Assembly: GCA_002862205.1 (NCBI GenBank)
Contig: PKCN01000144.1
Span: 1-44,520, forward strand
Source: Planctomycetaceae bacterium
GTDB lineage: Bacteria > Planctomycetota > Planctomycetia > Pirellulales > Pirellulaceae
DNA: 44,520 nt
Direction of reading: 5' to 3'
Part shown: positions 9,399 to 17,840 of the stretch, one piece after another
How the letters are laid out: every line of letters begins with the position of its first letter
Position numbering within the stretch: position 1 is the stretch's first letter
Position numbers and translations under genes: made by a program
Notes under the pieces: model-generated
What the model was told of the DNA's origin: nothing
Seen by the model: only the letters and a program-made list of their open reading frames with translations
Database searches by the model: none

Positions 9399-10808
9399 CT
9401 AGACGTCGAGAATCGCCTCGATTGGCTTTCCTTCACTACGTTTCATGGGACGTCCAATGGGTGTCTCCAGTTCCTCTTCATAATCGACACCCAACGCAGT
9501 CAAAATGGTTGCATGCAGATCACCCACCGTTACTGGATCGACAACATCAGCGATTGGCTTATCCGAATCAAGTTTTGGATTTTCAGCGGTCTCACCATAG
9601 ACCGCGGCCCTACGGATGCCACAGCCAGCCAAGAGAACAGAAAACCCATGCGGCCAATGATCACGTCCCTCAGCGGGATTGATCGCGGGTGTACGCCCGA
9701 ATTCTCCACCGCACACAACGAGTGTTGAATCGAGAAGGTCACGCTCCTCAAGACGCTTCAAGAGTGCAGCCAAAGCAGGGTCAAGGTTTTCGCAGGCAGC
9801 TGCCTGCAACGAGTGATTCGTGATGTGGGAGTCCCAACCACCAAGCGACACCTCCACGCAGCGTGCCCCGACTTCAATCAGGCGTGAGGCAGCCAACACG
9901 CCACGACCGAACGCACTGTCACCAAAAGCTTCCAGTACCTCTTTCGGCTCAGATGACACCTCAAACGCGTCCAACTGCTGACTGGACATCATTCGCAACG
10001 CACCTTCTGTAACGGTGCGATGAAGTGTTCTTGTTGTTTCCAACTGCCGCAGTCGTCCTCTTTGAAATTCACTCTCTACAACATCGTATAGATCGGCTAC
10101 CCGTTGTTCGAAACGAGACTCGGGAACGGATCGACGTATATCAGGAACGGGTTGAGCAGGATCGTATATTTTGAACGCATCGTACCCCGCCCCCAGATAA
10201 CCGCCACGTCCCGGAAAGCCATTTGGAACAATTGAAATGTGTCGGGGAATATCGGCTCCGCCCTGATCGGCATGACACAGCACGGCGCCAACAGACGGAT
10301 GTTTCAACGTAGGATCAGGCCGATAGCCAGTCTTGATATTGTAAACCGCACGTTCGTGGTCGCCCTCTTTGCTGGTGACACTTCGAATCAGCGAAGCCAG
10401 ATGCATCTGCTCAGCAGTCTGCGGCAGCAACTCAGAAATCTGCATTCCTTTGACGGAAGTTTTTATCGCTGAAGCATCTCCACCATAAATCCCACCGGGA
10501 TGCGGATCGAACGTTTCAAGTTGACTGGGACCGCCTTGCAGCCACAACAGGATGACACTTTTTGGCCTCGCTGAATCAGTCACTCCCTGCTCATCGGCCC
10601 ACGCCAATCGTCGAGCGATGGCGGACATCATCACACCTGCCCCCCCAGCGCCGAGCAGTGTTCGCCGCGAAAAGTGCACCTGATGATCGCAGAGATGATC
10701 GTAACGGGGGTTTTCCGTAAAGGACATTGGGATCGCCTGAGCCTTTCTGAAAATTTGAGTCTTCCTGGAAATCTGAGCCTTGCTGAAAATTTGTGCCTTG
10801 CTGAGCAT
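9399..10808 (-). CDS. DUF1501 family secreted protein
   Basis: DUF1501 protein, a sulfatase-fold family hugely expanded in Planctomycetes and normally paired with DUF1549/DUF1553 genes. A Tat-like signal (SRRTLLGAGGAG) precedes LWLQGGPSQLETFDPHPGG, then SLIRSVTSKEGDHERA, EVSLGGWDSHITNH and VVCGGEFGRTPAINPAEGRDHW, all family landmarks. Its biochemical role is not established. The ATG at 10808 overlaps the TGA of the upstream DUF1549/1553 gene (ATGA), implying coupling. However, it gives an odd N-terminus made of degenerate six-residue repeats (SKAQIF, SKAQIS, RKTQIF, RKAQAI). Starting instead at the ATG at 10727 (MSFTENPRYDH) would leave a more ordinary leader of about 20 residues. Both are compatible with the signal peptide. 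Confidence 0.88.
   Translation of the reverse strand: MLSKAQIFSKAQISRKTQIFRKAQAIPMSFTENPRYDHLCDHQVHFSRRTLLGAGGAGVMMSAIARRLAWADEQGVTDSARPKSVILLWLQGGPSQLETFDPHPGGIYGGDASAIKTSVKGMQISELLPQTAEQMHLASLIRSVTSKEGDHERAVYNIKTGYRPDPTLKHPSVGAVLCHADQGGADIPRHISIVPNGFPGRGGYLGAGYDAFKIYDPAQPVPDIRRSVPESRFEQRVADLYDVVESEFQRGRLRQLETTRTLHRTVTEGALRMMSSQQLDAFEVSSEPKEVLEAFGDSAFGRGVLAASRLIEVGARCVEVSLGGWDSHITNHSLQAAACENLDPALAALLKRLEERDLLDSTLVVCGGEFGRTPAINPAEGRDHWPHGFSVLLAGCGIRRAAVYGETAENPKLDSDKPIADVVDPVTVGDLHATILTALGVDYEEELETPIGRPMKRSEGKPIEAILDV
10735..10808 (-). repeat. degenerate 18-bp tandem repeat at the 5' end of the DUF1501 gene
   Basis: About four degenerate copies of an 18-bp unit (consensus near AGCAAGGCTCAGATTTTC on the minus strand) lie between the end of the DUF1549/1553 gene and the conserved start of DUF1501. 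In the DUF1501 frame they read as the hexapeptides SKAQIF, SKAQIS, RKTQIF and RKAQAI. The length is a multiple of three and the frame stays open, so the block can be translated. Confidence 0.7.
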
Positions 10809-12520
10809 CAATGATTCCACGCAAGTTCGCTGCTGTTCAGCAGGACCCAAAAAAGATCCTCAATCGCCTCGTCTGTATTTTCCGAACAATCAATCCTCGA
10901 AACGAAATGTTTCTTCTCGGACGACGTGGGGAATCGATTGAGCGCAGATAGATATAACAATTCAACTGTTTGTGGAGTGTCATGAGCAAACATCCCAACG
11001 TGTTTCGATGCATTCAAGATCGGGTTGGATTCGACCAACTCTCGCAACAGCTTCCCATTCATCATCAGCAGGCGCTGTGTGATGGTAATGCTATCGCTAT
11101 TGAATTCATCTTCACCAATATCACCATACTGTGTCACAAAATCATTGGTTCCGGTCATGGTCAGCAACTGCAGCACGAATGAAGATTCTCGGTCGGTCGT
11201 TTTGATCCTTGCTGCCTGAATGATGGCCCCTGCCACCTGCTCGGGCCGGAGTCGGACCAACGGGAAAACCGCAAAACTCTGCTCATGCTCGGGCGTGATC
11301 TCAAATTCAGCTCGACTATCAGCACGAAACGCCTCGGATGCAGCGATCACACGAATCAACCTTCTCAAATCAAATCCATGTGCGACAAAATCACGGGCCA
11401 ATGAGTCCATCATGGGGTGAGTGGGCTCATCGAGAGGTAGGTTATCGACAGTTTCTCCGATGGCTCGACCAAACATCAGAGCCCAGACATGGCTGACGGC
11501 AGCACGTGCAGCCTGAAGGTTTTCGGGGTGCGTGACCCATGCAGCCAGACGAGCACGCGGCTTTCCTTCTACTGGCAAAAGCCCCGGCAAGAAAGGAACC
11601 CCTACCTCTACATCAGTTTCCTTTTCGTCATTGAGATACTTGTACGAATAGTCGACTTCACCGTCCCGCACGCCCTGCAATCCATTCGTCTTTGCACTGG
11701 AAAAGAAAGCTGCCAACTGGTGAAAATCCTGCTGCATTCCTTCTCGCAGGTCTGGGGCATCACCCAGATTCACGTTACCCAAAAAATCATTGTGGCACTG
11801 CAGACAATCAATCCTCAAACCCAAAAACACTCTCGAAGTCCTTGCAGCCAGTCGAATTGGATCTGCGCTACCATCGTTGCTGTCAAAGGTAGCTGTCAAG
11901 AAGTTGACTTGCGGTTTGTCTGTCCAAAGTCCCTCAGCTGTTAAGAGTTCACGAACCGTTTGATCATAACGTTGATTCGCTGCAAACACTTCAGCTAACC
12001 AAATCCTGAACCTGCGTCTCCGGTACACGATGAACTGGCCACCATCAGTTCCCACAAGAAATCGACTCCAACGCTCCGCCCAATAATGATGGAAACGCTG
12101 ATCTTGCAACAGGTTCTCAAGATGCATGCGTTCGCGTTTCGACTCATCAATCTGCTCAAGAGTTCGAATTTCCTCGAGCGACAAACCATTACCAACCAAC
12201 GCCAGCGACAACCGACGGCACACAGTCAACCAGTCAGACGGTTGTGAGCATTCCAAACCGAGACGATTGAGCCTCTGATTCCTGTCAGCATTGATCTTCT
12301 CAACCGTGGGTAGAATCGTTTGCTCAATGTTCTTGACTGCAGGCATCGCACTGGAGTCGACTTGCCTTGCCACGACGGTTTGCGAATCAAGCCTGAAATC
12401 GATCCTGAGCAGTTGATTGCCAGAGAGCCCCGCCACCATATAACCAAAAGCAAGCAGTACTAACAAAACGAACCAGCCCCAGCGGAAACTGGCAGTTGCG
12501 ACTTTGCGAAGCTTGCTCAT
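10808..12520 (-). CDS. DUF1549/DUF1553 membrane-anchored protein
   Basis: Planctomycete-specific DUF1549 plus DUF1553 protein. A short N-terminus MSKLRKVATASFRWGWF leads into one membrane helix (about residues 15-35). The DUF1549 region contains LTVCRRLSLALVGNGLS, HYWAERWSRFLVGTDGG and LRIDCLQCHND, whose CLQCH matches a CxxCH haem-type motif. The DUF1553 region contains PRARLAAWVTHPENLQAARA, NHVW-like SHVWALMFG, DFVAHGFDLRRLIRVIAAS and LLYLSALNRFP. At about 570 residues it is shorter than many family members and lacks the large N-terminal PSCyt1 cytochrome domain. The ATG at 12520 is preferred over an upstream in-frame start at 12586 because it directly precedes the membrane helix. It is coupled to DUF1501 by an ATGA overlap. 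Function unknown; secretion or electron-transfer roles are speculative. Confidence 0.88.
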   Translation of the reverse strand: MSKLRKVATASFRWGWFVLLVLLAFGYMVAGLSGNQLLRIDFRLDSQTVVARQVDSSAMPAVKNIEQTILPTVEKINADRNQRLNRLGLECSQPSDWLTVCRRLSLALVGNGLSLEEIRTLEQIDESKRERMHLENLLQDQRFHHYWAERWSRFLVGTDGGQFIVYRRRRFRIWLAEVFAANQRYDQTVRELLTAEGLWTDKPQVNFLTATFDSNDGSADPIRLAARTSRVFLGLRIDCLQCHNDFLGNVNLGDAPDLREGMQQDFHQLAAFFSSAKTNGLQGVRDGEVDYSYKYLNDEKETDVEVGVPFLPGLLPVEGKPRARLAAWVTHPENLQAARAAVSHVWALMFGRAIGETVDNLPLDEPTHPMMDSLARDFVAHGFDLRRLIRVIAASEAFRADSRAEFEITPEHEQSFAVFPLVRLRPEQVAGAIIQAARIKTTDRESSFVLQLLTMTGTNDFVTQYGDIGEDEFNSDSITITQRLLMMNGKLLRELVESNPILNASKHVGMFAHDTPQTVELLYLSALNRFPTSSEKKHFVSRIDCSENTDEAIEDLFWVLLNSSELAWNH

Positions 12521-12743
12521 GAATAAGATTTCCAAACTTGGGTACAGCCGCATACGACTGTGGAGTCGCCGACGACAACGAACCATTCATTATCCGTCTA
12601 CGAAACCAGAAAAACACTCCAATACCGAACGAAAGCCGCATTAATGAACTTTTTTTCGGTCATCCGTTTGTCACATCCACAGAACAGACATGTAAAAACC
12701 TCAAGTTGGGCGTGATTCCCTCAGCCGTCAGGCCAGAAGCCTG

Positions 12744-13745
12744 CTAGGGCACGCGCTGCCTGACGGGGACTCGCCCACCGCCTGAAGCAACCGACTCGTT
12801 GATCGCATCAAGGATCAAATGCGTATCCAAGGCAATCTGCTGCCATGGTCGTAATGCCTGATCACCAACCAACCGGGAGATCATCAGACGTTCCTGACTT
12901 CCCTCAAAGGCATGCTCTTCCACTTGACCCGATGCATCATGAATCCAGCATCGGGTGGGCCGTTCGGCCCACGGACGGGTGAAATCATCACAAATGAGCG
13001 AAGCGCTACTTCCAGCCACTTCAAACCACTTACGTGTCGCAGTGTCGTAGCCGCAGGAAACCGTCGCTGTCACTCCACCAGCCAGCCAGAACATGGCGGT
13101 CAAACGTTGAGGCACGCCCTCGCGTACCAAAACATCTGCAGACACTTCAAGCGGCAAGCCCTGACAGGCGAAACGCACCAAACCGCAAGCGTACCAACCA
13201 AGATCTAACACGCAGCCTCCACCCAACGATGCATCCAGCCGATGGTCGCCGGACTGAAAGGGCTGGTAAAACGAAACAGCCGCGCTGACATGCCCAATCT
13301 TGCCCAGCCTGCCATCAACAATCCAATCGCGAAATGAGCTCGTTCTGGGATGGTGCAGCCAACCAGTCGCATCCAACCACCGCACACCGTGATTGCGACA
13401 TGACTCATCGATCGATGCAGCTTGATTGGCCGAAAGAGCCAATGGTTTCTCGCACAGCACATCAAGACCATGCTCAGCAGCAGCGATTGCCCATTCCGCA
13501 TGCATGGAAGGAGGTAGTGAAATGTAAACTGCATCCACATCCTCCCTTTGCAACAAGGCCTCGTAGCCTTGGACCGCAGAGGCAATCCCGTATTGGTCTG
13601 CATACCACCGCGCCCGTTCCTGCGTTCGACTGGCAATCGCAGTCACTTCAACGCTTTCCGTCGACTGCAAGTCGGCAACCAGGCGACGCGTGATTCGCCC
13701 GGTGCCGATCACACCGAAGCGAGTTTTCAATGGTTGATTGGACAT
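12744..13745 (-). CDS. Gfo/Idh/MocA family oxidoreductase
   Basis: NAD(P)-dependent sugar or diol oxidoreductase of the Gfo/Idh/MocA family, 333 residues, full length. The N-terminal Rossmann motif FGVIGTGRITRRL lies at residues 10-22, and the diagnostic EKP (LCEKPLALSANQA) follows at about residue 98. The C-terminal alpha/beta substrate domain carries GGGCVLDLGWYACGLVRF, close to the sequence seen in D-xylose/dihydrodiol dehydrogenase-like members. The exact substrate is not identifiable. It sits between the Nramp-like gene (83 bases) and the DUF1549 gene on the same strand, and co-transcription with the Nramp gene is possible. Confidence 0.9.
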   Translation of the reverse strand: MSNQPLKTRFGVIGTGRITRRLVADLQSTESVEVTAIASRTQERARWYADQYGIASAVQGYEALLQREDVDAVYISLPPSMHAEWAIAAAEHGLDVLCEKPLALSANQAASIDESCRNHGVRWLDATGWLHHPRTSSFRDWIVDGRLGKIGHVSAAVSFYQPFQSGDHRLDASLGGGCVLDLGWYACGLVRFACQGLPLEVSADVLVREGVPQRLTAMFWLAGGVTATVSCGYDTATRKWFEVAGSSASLICDDFTRPWAERPTRCWIHDASGQVEEHAFEGSQERLMISRLVGDQALRPWQQIALDTHLILDAINESVASGGGRVPVRQRVP

Positions 13746-13827
13746 GACGCAGGAAATGCTCGAAACAGTGAACCGTTACCGGGTGGAAAGACGCCATGAT
13801 CTAGAGGCAATACGTGTCCACGCTAAC

Positions 13828-15339
13828 CTACAACGGTGTTTCAACGGGAACCAGGGACACCCATCCCGCGAAGTCCTGCACCAACTCGTATCCGAGATAA
13901 CCAGCGACCAACGCAATTGCGACTGAACTCGTCCATAATGCAACATCATAACGTTTTGTCGGCAACATCCGAGATGAGACACGGCGGTATCGGAAAAACA
14001 GTGCAGCGAACACCACAATGACGAGAATGACAACTGTTGGCAGTCCTCCCAGTACAACCATCAAAGCAGGTTTTTCAAGGAACAAAAAGAGGGTTGCCCA
14101 GACAGCAGGAATGACCCATGCGCAAAGAGCAATGTAGAAGCGTCGACTCGTCTCATTCCCAAAATCGAACAAACCAATTCGTGCAAATGCGTCAGCAAAC
14201 ATTCGCGTCCAAGCAGCGAGAGCCGCAAACAGAGTCGAATAAAGTACGACAAAGGCGCCAACCACAAACAATGACCTCGCCCAAGGTCCAAGGGACTGGG
14301 TGTACATCGTCCCTAGCGTGCTAATCAACGCTGTACTTTCGGGCACCACACCCTGTCGATTCAGAATGGCTGCTCCCAACAAGTAAAACATCACCGTCAT
14401 GAGCGTGTAAGCAACCATTGCCAGCATTGCATCAAGATACATGATGCGTATCCAACCCTTCGCTCTCTGTTCCCACTCCTGCGAATCATTGCACGGCCCT
14501 GCATAACAGGCGTAGCCTTTTTCGAGCAACCAATAGTTGTACGCCATGATTTCATCTCCGCCGACGCCGGTAATTCCAAATGCACCGATGGCAATCAAAA
14601 CCACAGCTTCTGGCGGAAAACTTGGAATCAAACCTGAAGCGAACTCATTGATTGAGATTGCAAATTCTGTTGTCTGCAACGCGCACAAAGAAGCGATCGT
14701 GAACAACGTGAATAAACCAATCATGATCAAGGAAGCTTTCTCAATCAGTTGGTAGTAACCTCGAAAGACCAAGAGGGACACTGATGCTGCGACAAGATAC
14801 GTTACCAGGCTGAAAATCAGAAAATTTTCCTGGGGGTTCAGTTCAGGGAAAAACTCGGCGAGAGCCAATACGACCCCACCGACGATTCCTCCCACCTGAA
14901 ACATTTTGCCAACCATCAATAGCAGCCACAGCCATATCGACCAATTGGCGTTGCCCAAGCGAGGCCCCGGTAAACTATTCAGCGAAGCCATCGTTGATTC
15001 ACCTGAACAGATCGCGTGCTTACCAAATTCGATTTGCACGGTGACTTTGACCAGGCAACTGAAAATAATGAACCACATCAGCATGAATCCAGCCTCGGCT
15101 CCGACAATCGTGGTTGCGATCAGTTCACCCGAGCCGACAATCGAGGCGGATAAGATGAAGCCGGGACCAAGATACCGCAGACTACCCCAAAAATTGGTGG
15201 GTGGCTCGCGTATCCCAGACTCATTTCGACTGTAGGGATCTCGAGGCGAATGCTCACCGGGTGCACCTATTTCATCGTGATCGCTGGTTAGGATTGCGAC
15301 ATCGGTTTCCGGAGTTTGATATGGCGAAGAGTCGGGCAC
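13828..15339 (-). CDS. Nramp-like divalent metal transporter with non-canonical metal site
   Basis: Polytopic membrane protein of 503 residues, with about 11 hydrophobic segments after a polar 45-residue N-terminus. The YLGPGFILSASIVGSGE start of the first helix is clearly Nramp/SLC11-like. Canonical Nramps bind Mn2+/Fe2+ through Asp and Asn of a DPGN motif in TM1 and a Met of TM6. Here TM1 reads VGSGE (residues 68-72) and the TM6 region reads GVGGDEIMAYNYW (258-270). The usual ligands are therefore absent, while acidic residues (E72, D262, E263) occupy those regions. The protein may carry another ion or solute. A hydrophilic loop of about 25 residues containing CYAGPCNDSQEWEQRAKG follows. 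Family membership is confident; the substrate is not. Confidence 0.8.
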   Translation of the reverse strand: MPDSSPYQTPETDVAILTSDHDEIGAPGEHSPRDPYSRNESGIREPPTNFWGSLRYLGPGFILSASIVGSGELIATTIVGAEAGFMLMWFIIFSCLVKVTVQIEFGKHAICSGESTMASLNSLPGPRLGNANWSIWLWLLLMVGKMFQVGGIVGGVVLALAEFFPELNPQENFLIFSLVTYLVAASVSLLVFRGYYQLIEKASLIMIGLFTLFTIASLCALQTTEFAISINEFASGLIPSFPPEAVVLIAIGAFGITGVGGDEIMAYNYWLLEKGYACYAGPCNDSQEWEQRAKGWIRIMYLDAMLAMVAYTLMTVMFYLLGAAILNRQGVVPESTALISTLGTMYTQSLGPWARSLFVVGAFVVLYSTLFAALAAWTRMFADAFARIGLFDFGNETSRRFYIALCAWVIPAVWATLFLFLEKPALMVVLGGLPTVVILVIVVFAALFFRYRRVSSRMLPTKRYDVALWTSSVAIALVAGYLGYELVQDFAGWVSLVPVETPL

Positions 15340-15443
15340 GGTCCTGCACTATCGTTTCGAGGGACATGAAACACAGCGACAAGTTTAGGGCATTCCTGCC
15401 GCCGCTGGGGTTCCCATCAGATTGGAACACTACACCAATTCAT

Positions 15444-15473
15444 CAATGCACCAGTGACCAATGCCCCAGTGAC
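15444..15473. repeat. two-copy 15-bp direct repeat
   Basis: CAATGCACCAGTGAC (15444-15458) is followed immediately by CAATGCCCCAGTGAC (15459-15473), 14 of 15 positions identical. The copies lie in the divergent spacer and have no obvious coding role. Confidence 0.8.
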
Positions 15474-15628
15474 CTGCAGCACAAATATCATTGGCCATCA
15501 ATCACACGCTATCGAAAACAGCAGATCACTTGGACAGCAGAGGCAATCTGGCATTCAAGTTGGAACACGGTTTCGGGCTATTTCCTTTTTTCTTTTGCAA
15601 GTATCCAGCTCATCCCCATTGGTATCCG

Positions 15629-15658
15629 TTGCAAATTGGTGCAGTTGCAGATGATAAT
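15629..15658 (+). promoter_or_regulatory. candidate sigma70-type promoter for the RDD-MoxR operon
   Basis: TTGCAA (15629-15634) and GATAAT (15653-15658) are separated by 18 bases, in an AT-rich stretch about 50 bases before the RDD start codon. This is a reasonable housekeeping-type promoter for the six-gene operon, found by eye only. Confidence 0.35.
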
Positions 15659-15708
15659 ACGGATTAACCAACACTCTTTTTAGCAGCCCTTGTGATTGTC
15701 TCTGCCGT

Positions 15709-16800
15709 ATGGATTCACGTGCCGCACTTGATACTACCATCGCGGTTGTAACACCAGAAAACATCGCCTTCGACTACCAATTGGCGGGTCCCTGCCGACG
15801 TTTACCGGCTTACCTGATCGACTGCGGGGTACGATGGGGTGTGATTATTCTGGTGATGATCGCCCTCACGTTCGCCGGTATATTGAGCAGCGCTGGGGGC
15901 TACAGTTCATTCTATCTTGCCGCCGGATTCATCCTCTACTTCCTGATCAGTTGGTTCTACGGCACGGTGCTGGAAACCTATTTCAACGGACGAACCGTTG
16001 GCAAATGGGCCTGTGGAATCCGAGCGATTGATACGGAAGGGCGTCCCATCAGCGGAAAGCGGGCCTTGCTGAGAAACTTACTGCGGATCGCAGACATGTT
16101 CCCCTTGGTCACGCTCAGTACATTTTTTGTCGAAGCTCCTAACATTCTTTTCATTCCGACAGGAATGATCGGGCTGTTGACCATGATGTCCACAAGCCGC
16201 ATGCAGCGTCTTGGTGACCTTGCCGCTGGCACCATGGTGATTGTCGACGAGCGTGGTTGGCGATTGCCGGTTGCAAAAGTTGACGATCCACGTGTTCCCG
16301 CATTGGCATCATTTTTTCCCGGTGATTACCGAGTCAGCCGCAGCATGGCGAAAACATTGGCAATTTACGCCGAGCGAAGACACTACCTCACCCCCGCGCG
16401 TCGCCGTGAGATCGCCCGCCACCTTGCGATACCGCTAATCGATCGGTTTGACTTCAGACCTGATGTCGATCCAGACCTCCTGATGTACGCACTTTACTAT
16501 CAGGTTTTCCTATCCGATTCCTCAGGTGAAGTTGCCGATTTAGGACCTCTGGCCGGGTTCAGCCCTCTGCGGCGTGATCAGAACAAGCCACGGGGCTTGA
16601 TGGGCGACTCAACCAATCCAATTTCAACTGCTGCGCATGGCTCGAAACCCAACTCCACACCAAGGGCGGGAGGCAATATGCCCGCCACCGCTGCTATGGG
16701 AAAAACGGTGGTTGCGCAACAGCGTTCGGAGGCTACCAGTCAGACAAGCGACAAGAACATTGGTACCGTTCAACCGCGAACGACTCGGCAAGAGGAATAG
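15709..16800 (+). CDS. RDD family membrane protein
   Basis: RDD-domain protein of 363 residues. The RDD region spans about residues 15-190: it begins FDYQLAGPCRRLPAYLIDCGVR, with the family Arg and Asp residues in the first helix, and continues with hydrophobic segments and the GRTVGKWACGIRAIDTEGRP loop. A soluble C-terminal half follows, ending in a disordered Ser/Thr/Asn/Pro-rich tail. RDD proteins are membrane proteins of poorly defined role, some with ion-transport activity. As first gene of a tightly packed operon with SpoIIM, DUF4129, DUF4350 and MoxR genes it fits a well-known conserved neighbourhood. The next gene starts 3 bases after its stop codon. Confidence 0.88.
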   Translation: MDSRAALDTTIAVVTPENIAFDYQLAGPCRRLPAYLIDCGVRWGVIILVMIALTFAGILSSAGGYSSFYLAAGFILYFLISWFYGTVLETYFNGRTVGKWACGIRAIDTEGRPISGKRALLRNLLRIADMFPLVTLSTFFVEAPNILFIPTGMIGLLTMMSTSRMQRLGDLAAGTMVIVDERGWRLPVAKVDDPRVPALASFFPGDYRVSRSMAKTLAIYAERRHYLTPARRREIARHLAIPLIDRFDFRPDVDPDLLMYALYYQVFLSDSSGEVADLGPLAGFSPLRRDQNKPRGLMGDSTNPISTAAHGSKPNSTPRAGGNMPATAAMGKTVVAQQRSEATSQTSDKNIGTVQPRTTRQEE

Positions 16801-16802
16801 GA

Positions 16803-17840
16803 ATGAACGTATCCAAGCTGCTTGAAAAACGACGTGTGCAATGGTCTGAACTTGAACGGCTTTGTGACGCCATGGAAATCCGTGGGCGTACGGAAAAAAC
16901 AGGCTTCAAGCATCACCAGGGAGCAGAGGGCATTGCCCGATTCTCGACACTTTACCGGGCAGCCTGCGCAGACCTTGCACTTGCAGACGCTTATCAGTTA
17001 CCCCCGGGTACTGTTACCTACCTTCATCGCCTCGTAGCAAGGGCGCACAACCAGCTTTACAGAGCAGATAAATTTGAGTCCCAACTCTGGTCTACCGTTC
17101 TATTCGAAACAGCCCCACAGCAGATTTTTTCTGACCCATGCGTGCGGGTTGCCACCATTGTTTTTTTTGGTCTGTTTGCATTGTCGATGTTTCTCGGCCT
17201 TAATGACGGCGTCTTCCCGGGGTTTGCGGATCGCATAGTCGGTACAGAGACGCTCTCTCAAATGGAAGAGGGGTTTGCCAAACCAATCGAGGGATCACTT
17301 GACCACTACGTGTCGATGTCGGGTCATTACATCCAGCACAACACCGGAATCGGCCTACGTTGCTTTGCTTACGGAATTCTGCTGATCCCCTGTCTTGTCA
17401 CGCTCGCTTTCAACGCCATTGCACTGGGAACCATGTTCGGATACATGGCACGTCCTGACGCTGTTGGGGGAGACAATTTTTTTGAATTCGTAACCGCGCA
17501 CGGGCCTTTTGAACTCACTGCCATCGCGTTAGCGGCTGCTGCGGGGCTGAGAATTGGCGTCGGATTATTTCATACAGACGGCTTGGCACGCACGGAATCG
17601 ATCCGCGTCAACGCCCTCAAAGCGGTTCCCGTGATGGCTTCATCAGCTTTACTGTTCACTTTGGCTGCCATCACCGAGGGGTTCATTTCCCCTAGTCCGC
17701 TGCCATACCTGGTAAAAGCCATCTGGTCAGTTCTGTCCTCGGGGCTGATCAGTTTTTATTTCGTCGTGCTTGGTTTCCCACGAGAGGTACTCGCATCGAG
17801 TCCAGCAGCGTTAGCAGGAGATCAACCTGATGGAACTTGA
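16803..17840 (+). CDS. stage II sporulation protein M-like (SpoIIM/DUF95) membrane protein
   Basis: SpoIIM-family integral membrane protein, 345 residues. A soluble N-terminal region of about 110 residues (WSELERLCDAME, FSTLYRAACADLALA) precedes the membrane domain. The conserved family core, NAIALGTMFGYMAR then FVTAHGPFELTAIALAAAAGLRIG, lies at about residues 200-255. This organism class does not make endospores, so the name reflects homology only. A good Shine-Dalgarno-like purine stretch (GAGGAATAGGA) sits just before the ATG. The 3' end overlaps the next gene by 11 bases. Likely part of a MoxR-associated membrane assembly, inferred from context. Confidence 0.9.
   Translation: MNVSKLLEKRRVQWSELERLCDAMEIRGRTEKTGFKHHQGAEGIARFSTLYRAACADLALADAYQLPPGTVTYLHRLVARAHNQLYRADKFESQLWSTVLFETAPQQIFSDPCVRVATIVFFGLFALSMFLGLNDGVFPGFADRIVGTETLSQMEEGFAKPIEGSLDHYVSMSGHYIQHNTGIGLRCFAYGILLIPCLVTLAFNAIALGTMFGYMARPDAVGGDNFFEFVTAHGPFELTAIALAAAAGLRIGVGLFHTDGLARTESIRVNALKAVPVMASSALLFTLAAITEGFISPSPLPYLVKAIWSVLSSGLISFYFVVLGFPREVLASSPAALAGDQPDGT

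Larger units (their letters stand above)
15340..15708. other. divergent intergenic region between the Nramp-like gene and the RDD operon
   Basis: No gene is supported here. It contains an imperfect 15-bp duplication (15444-15473) and a candidate promoter for the plus-strand RDD operon (15629-15658). The Nramp promoter should also be here on the minus strand but was not recognised. Confidence 0.5.
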
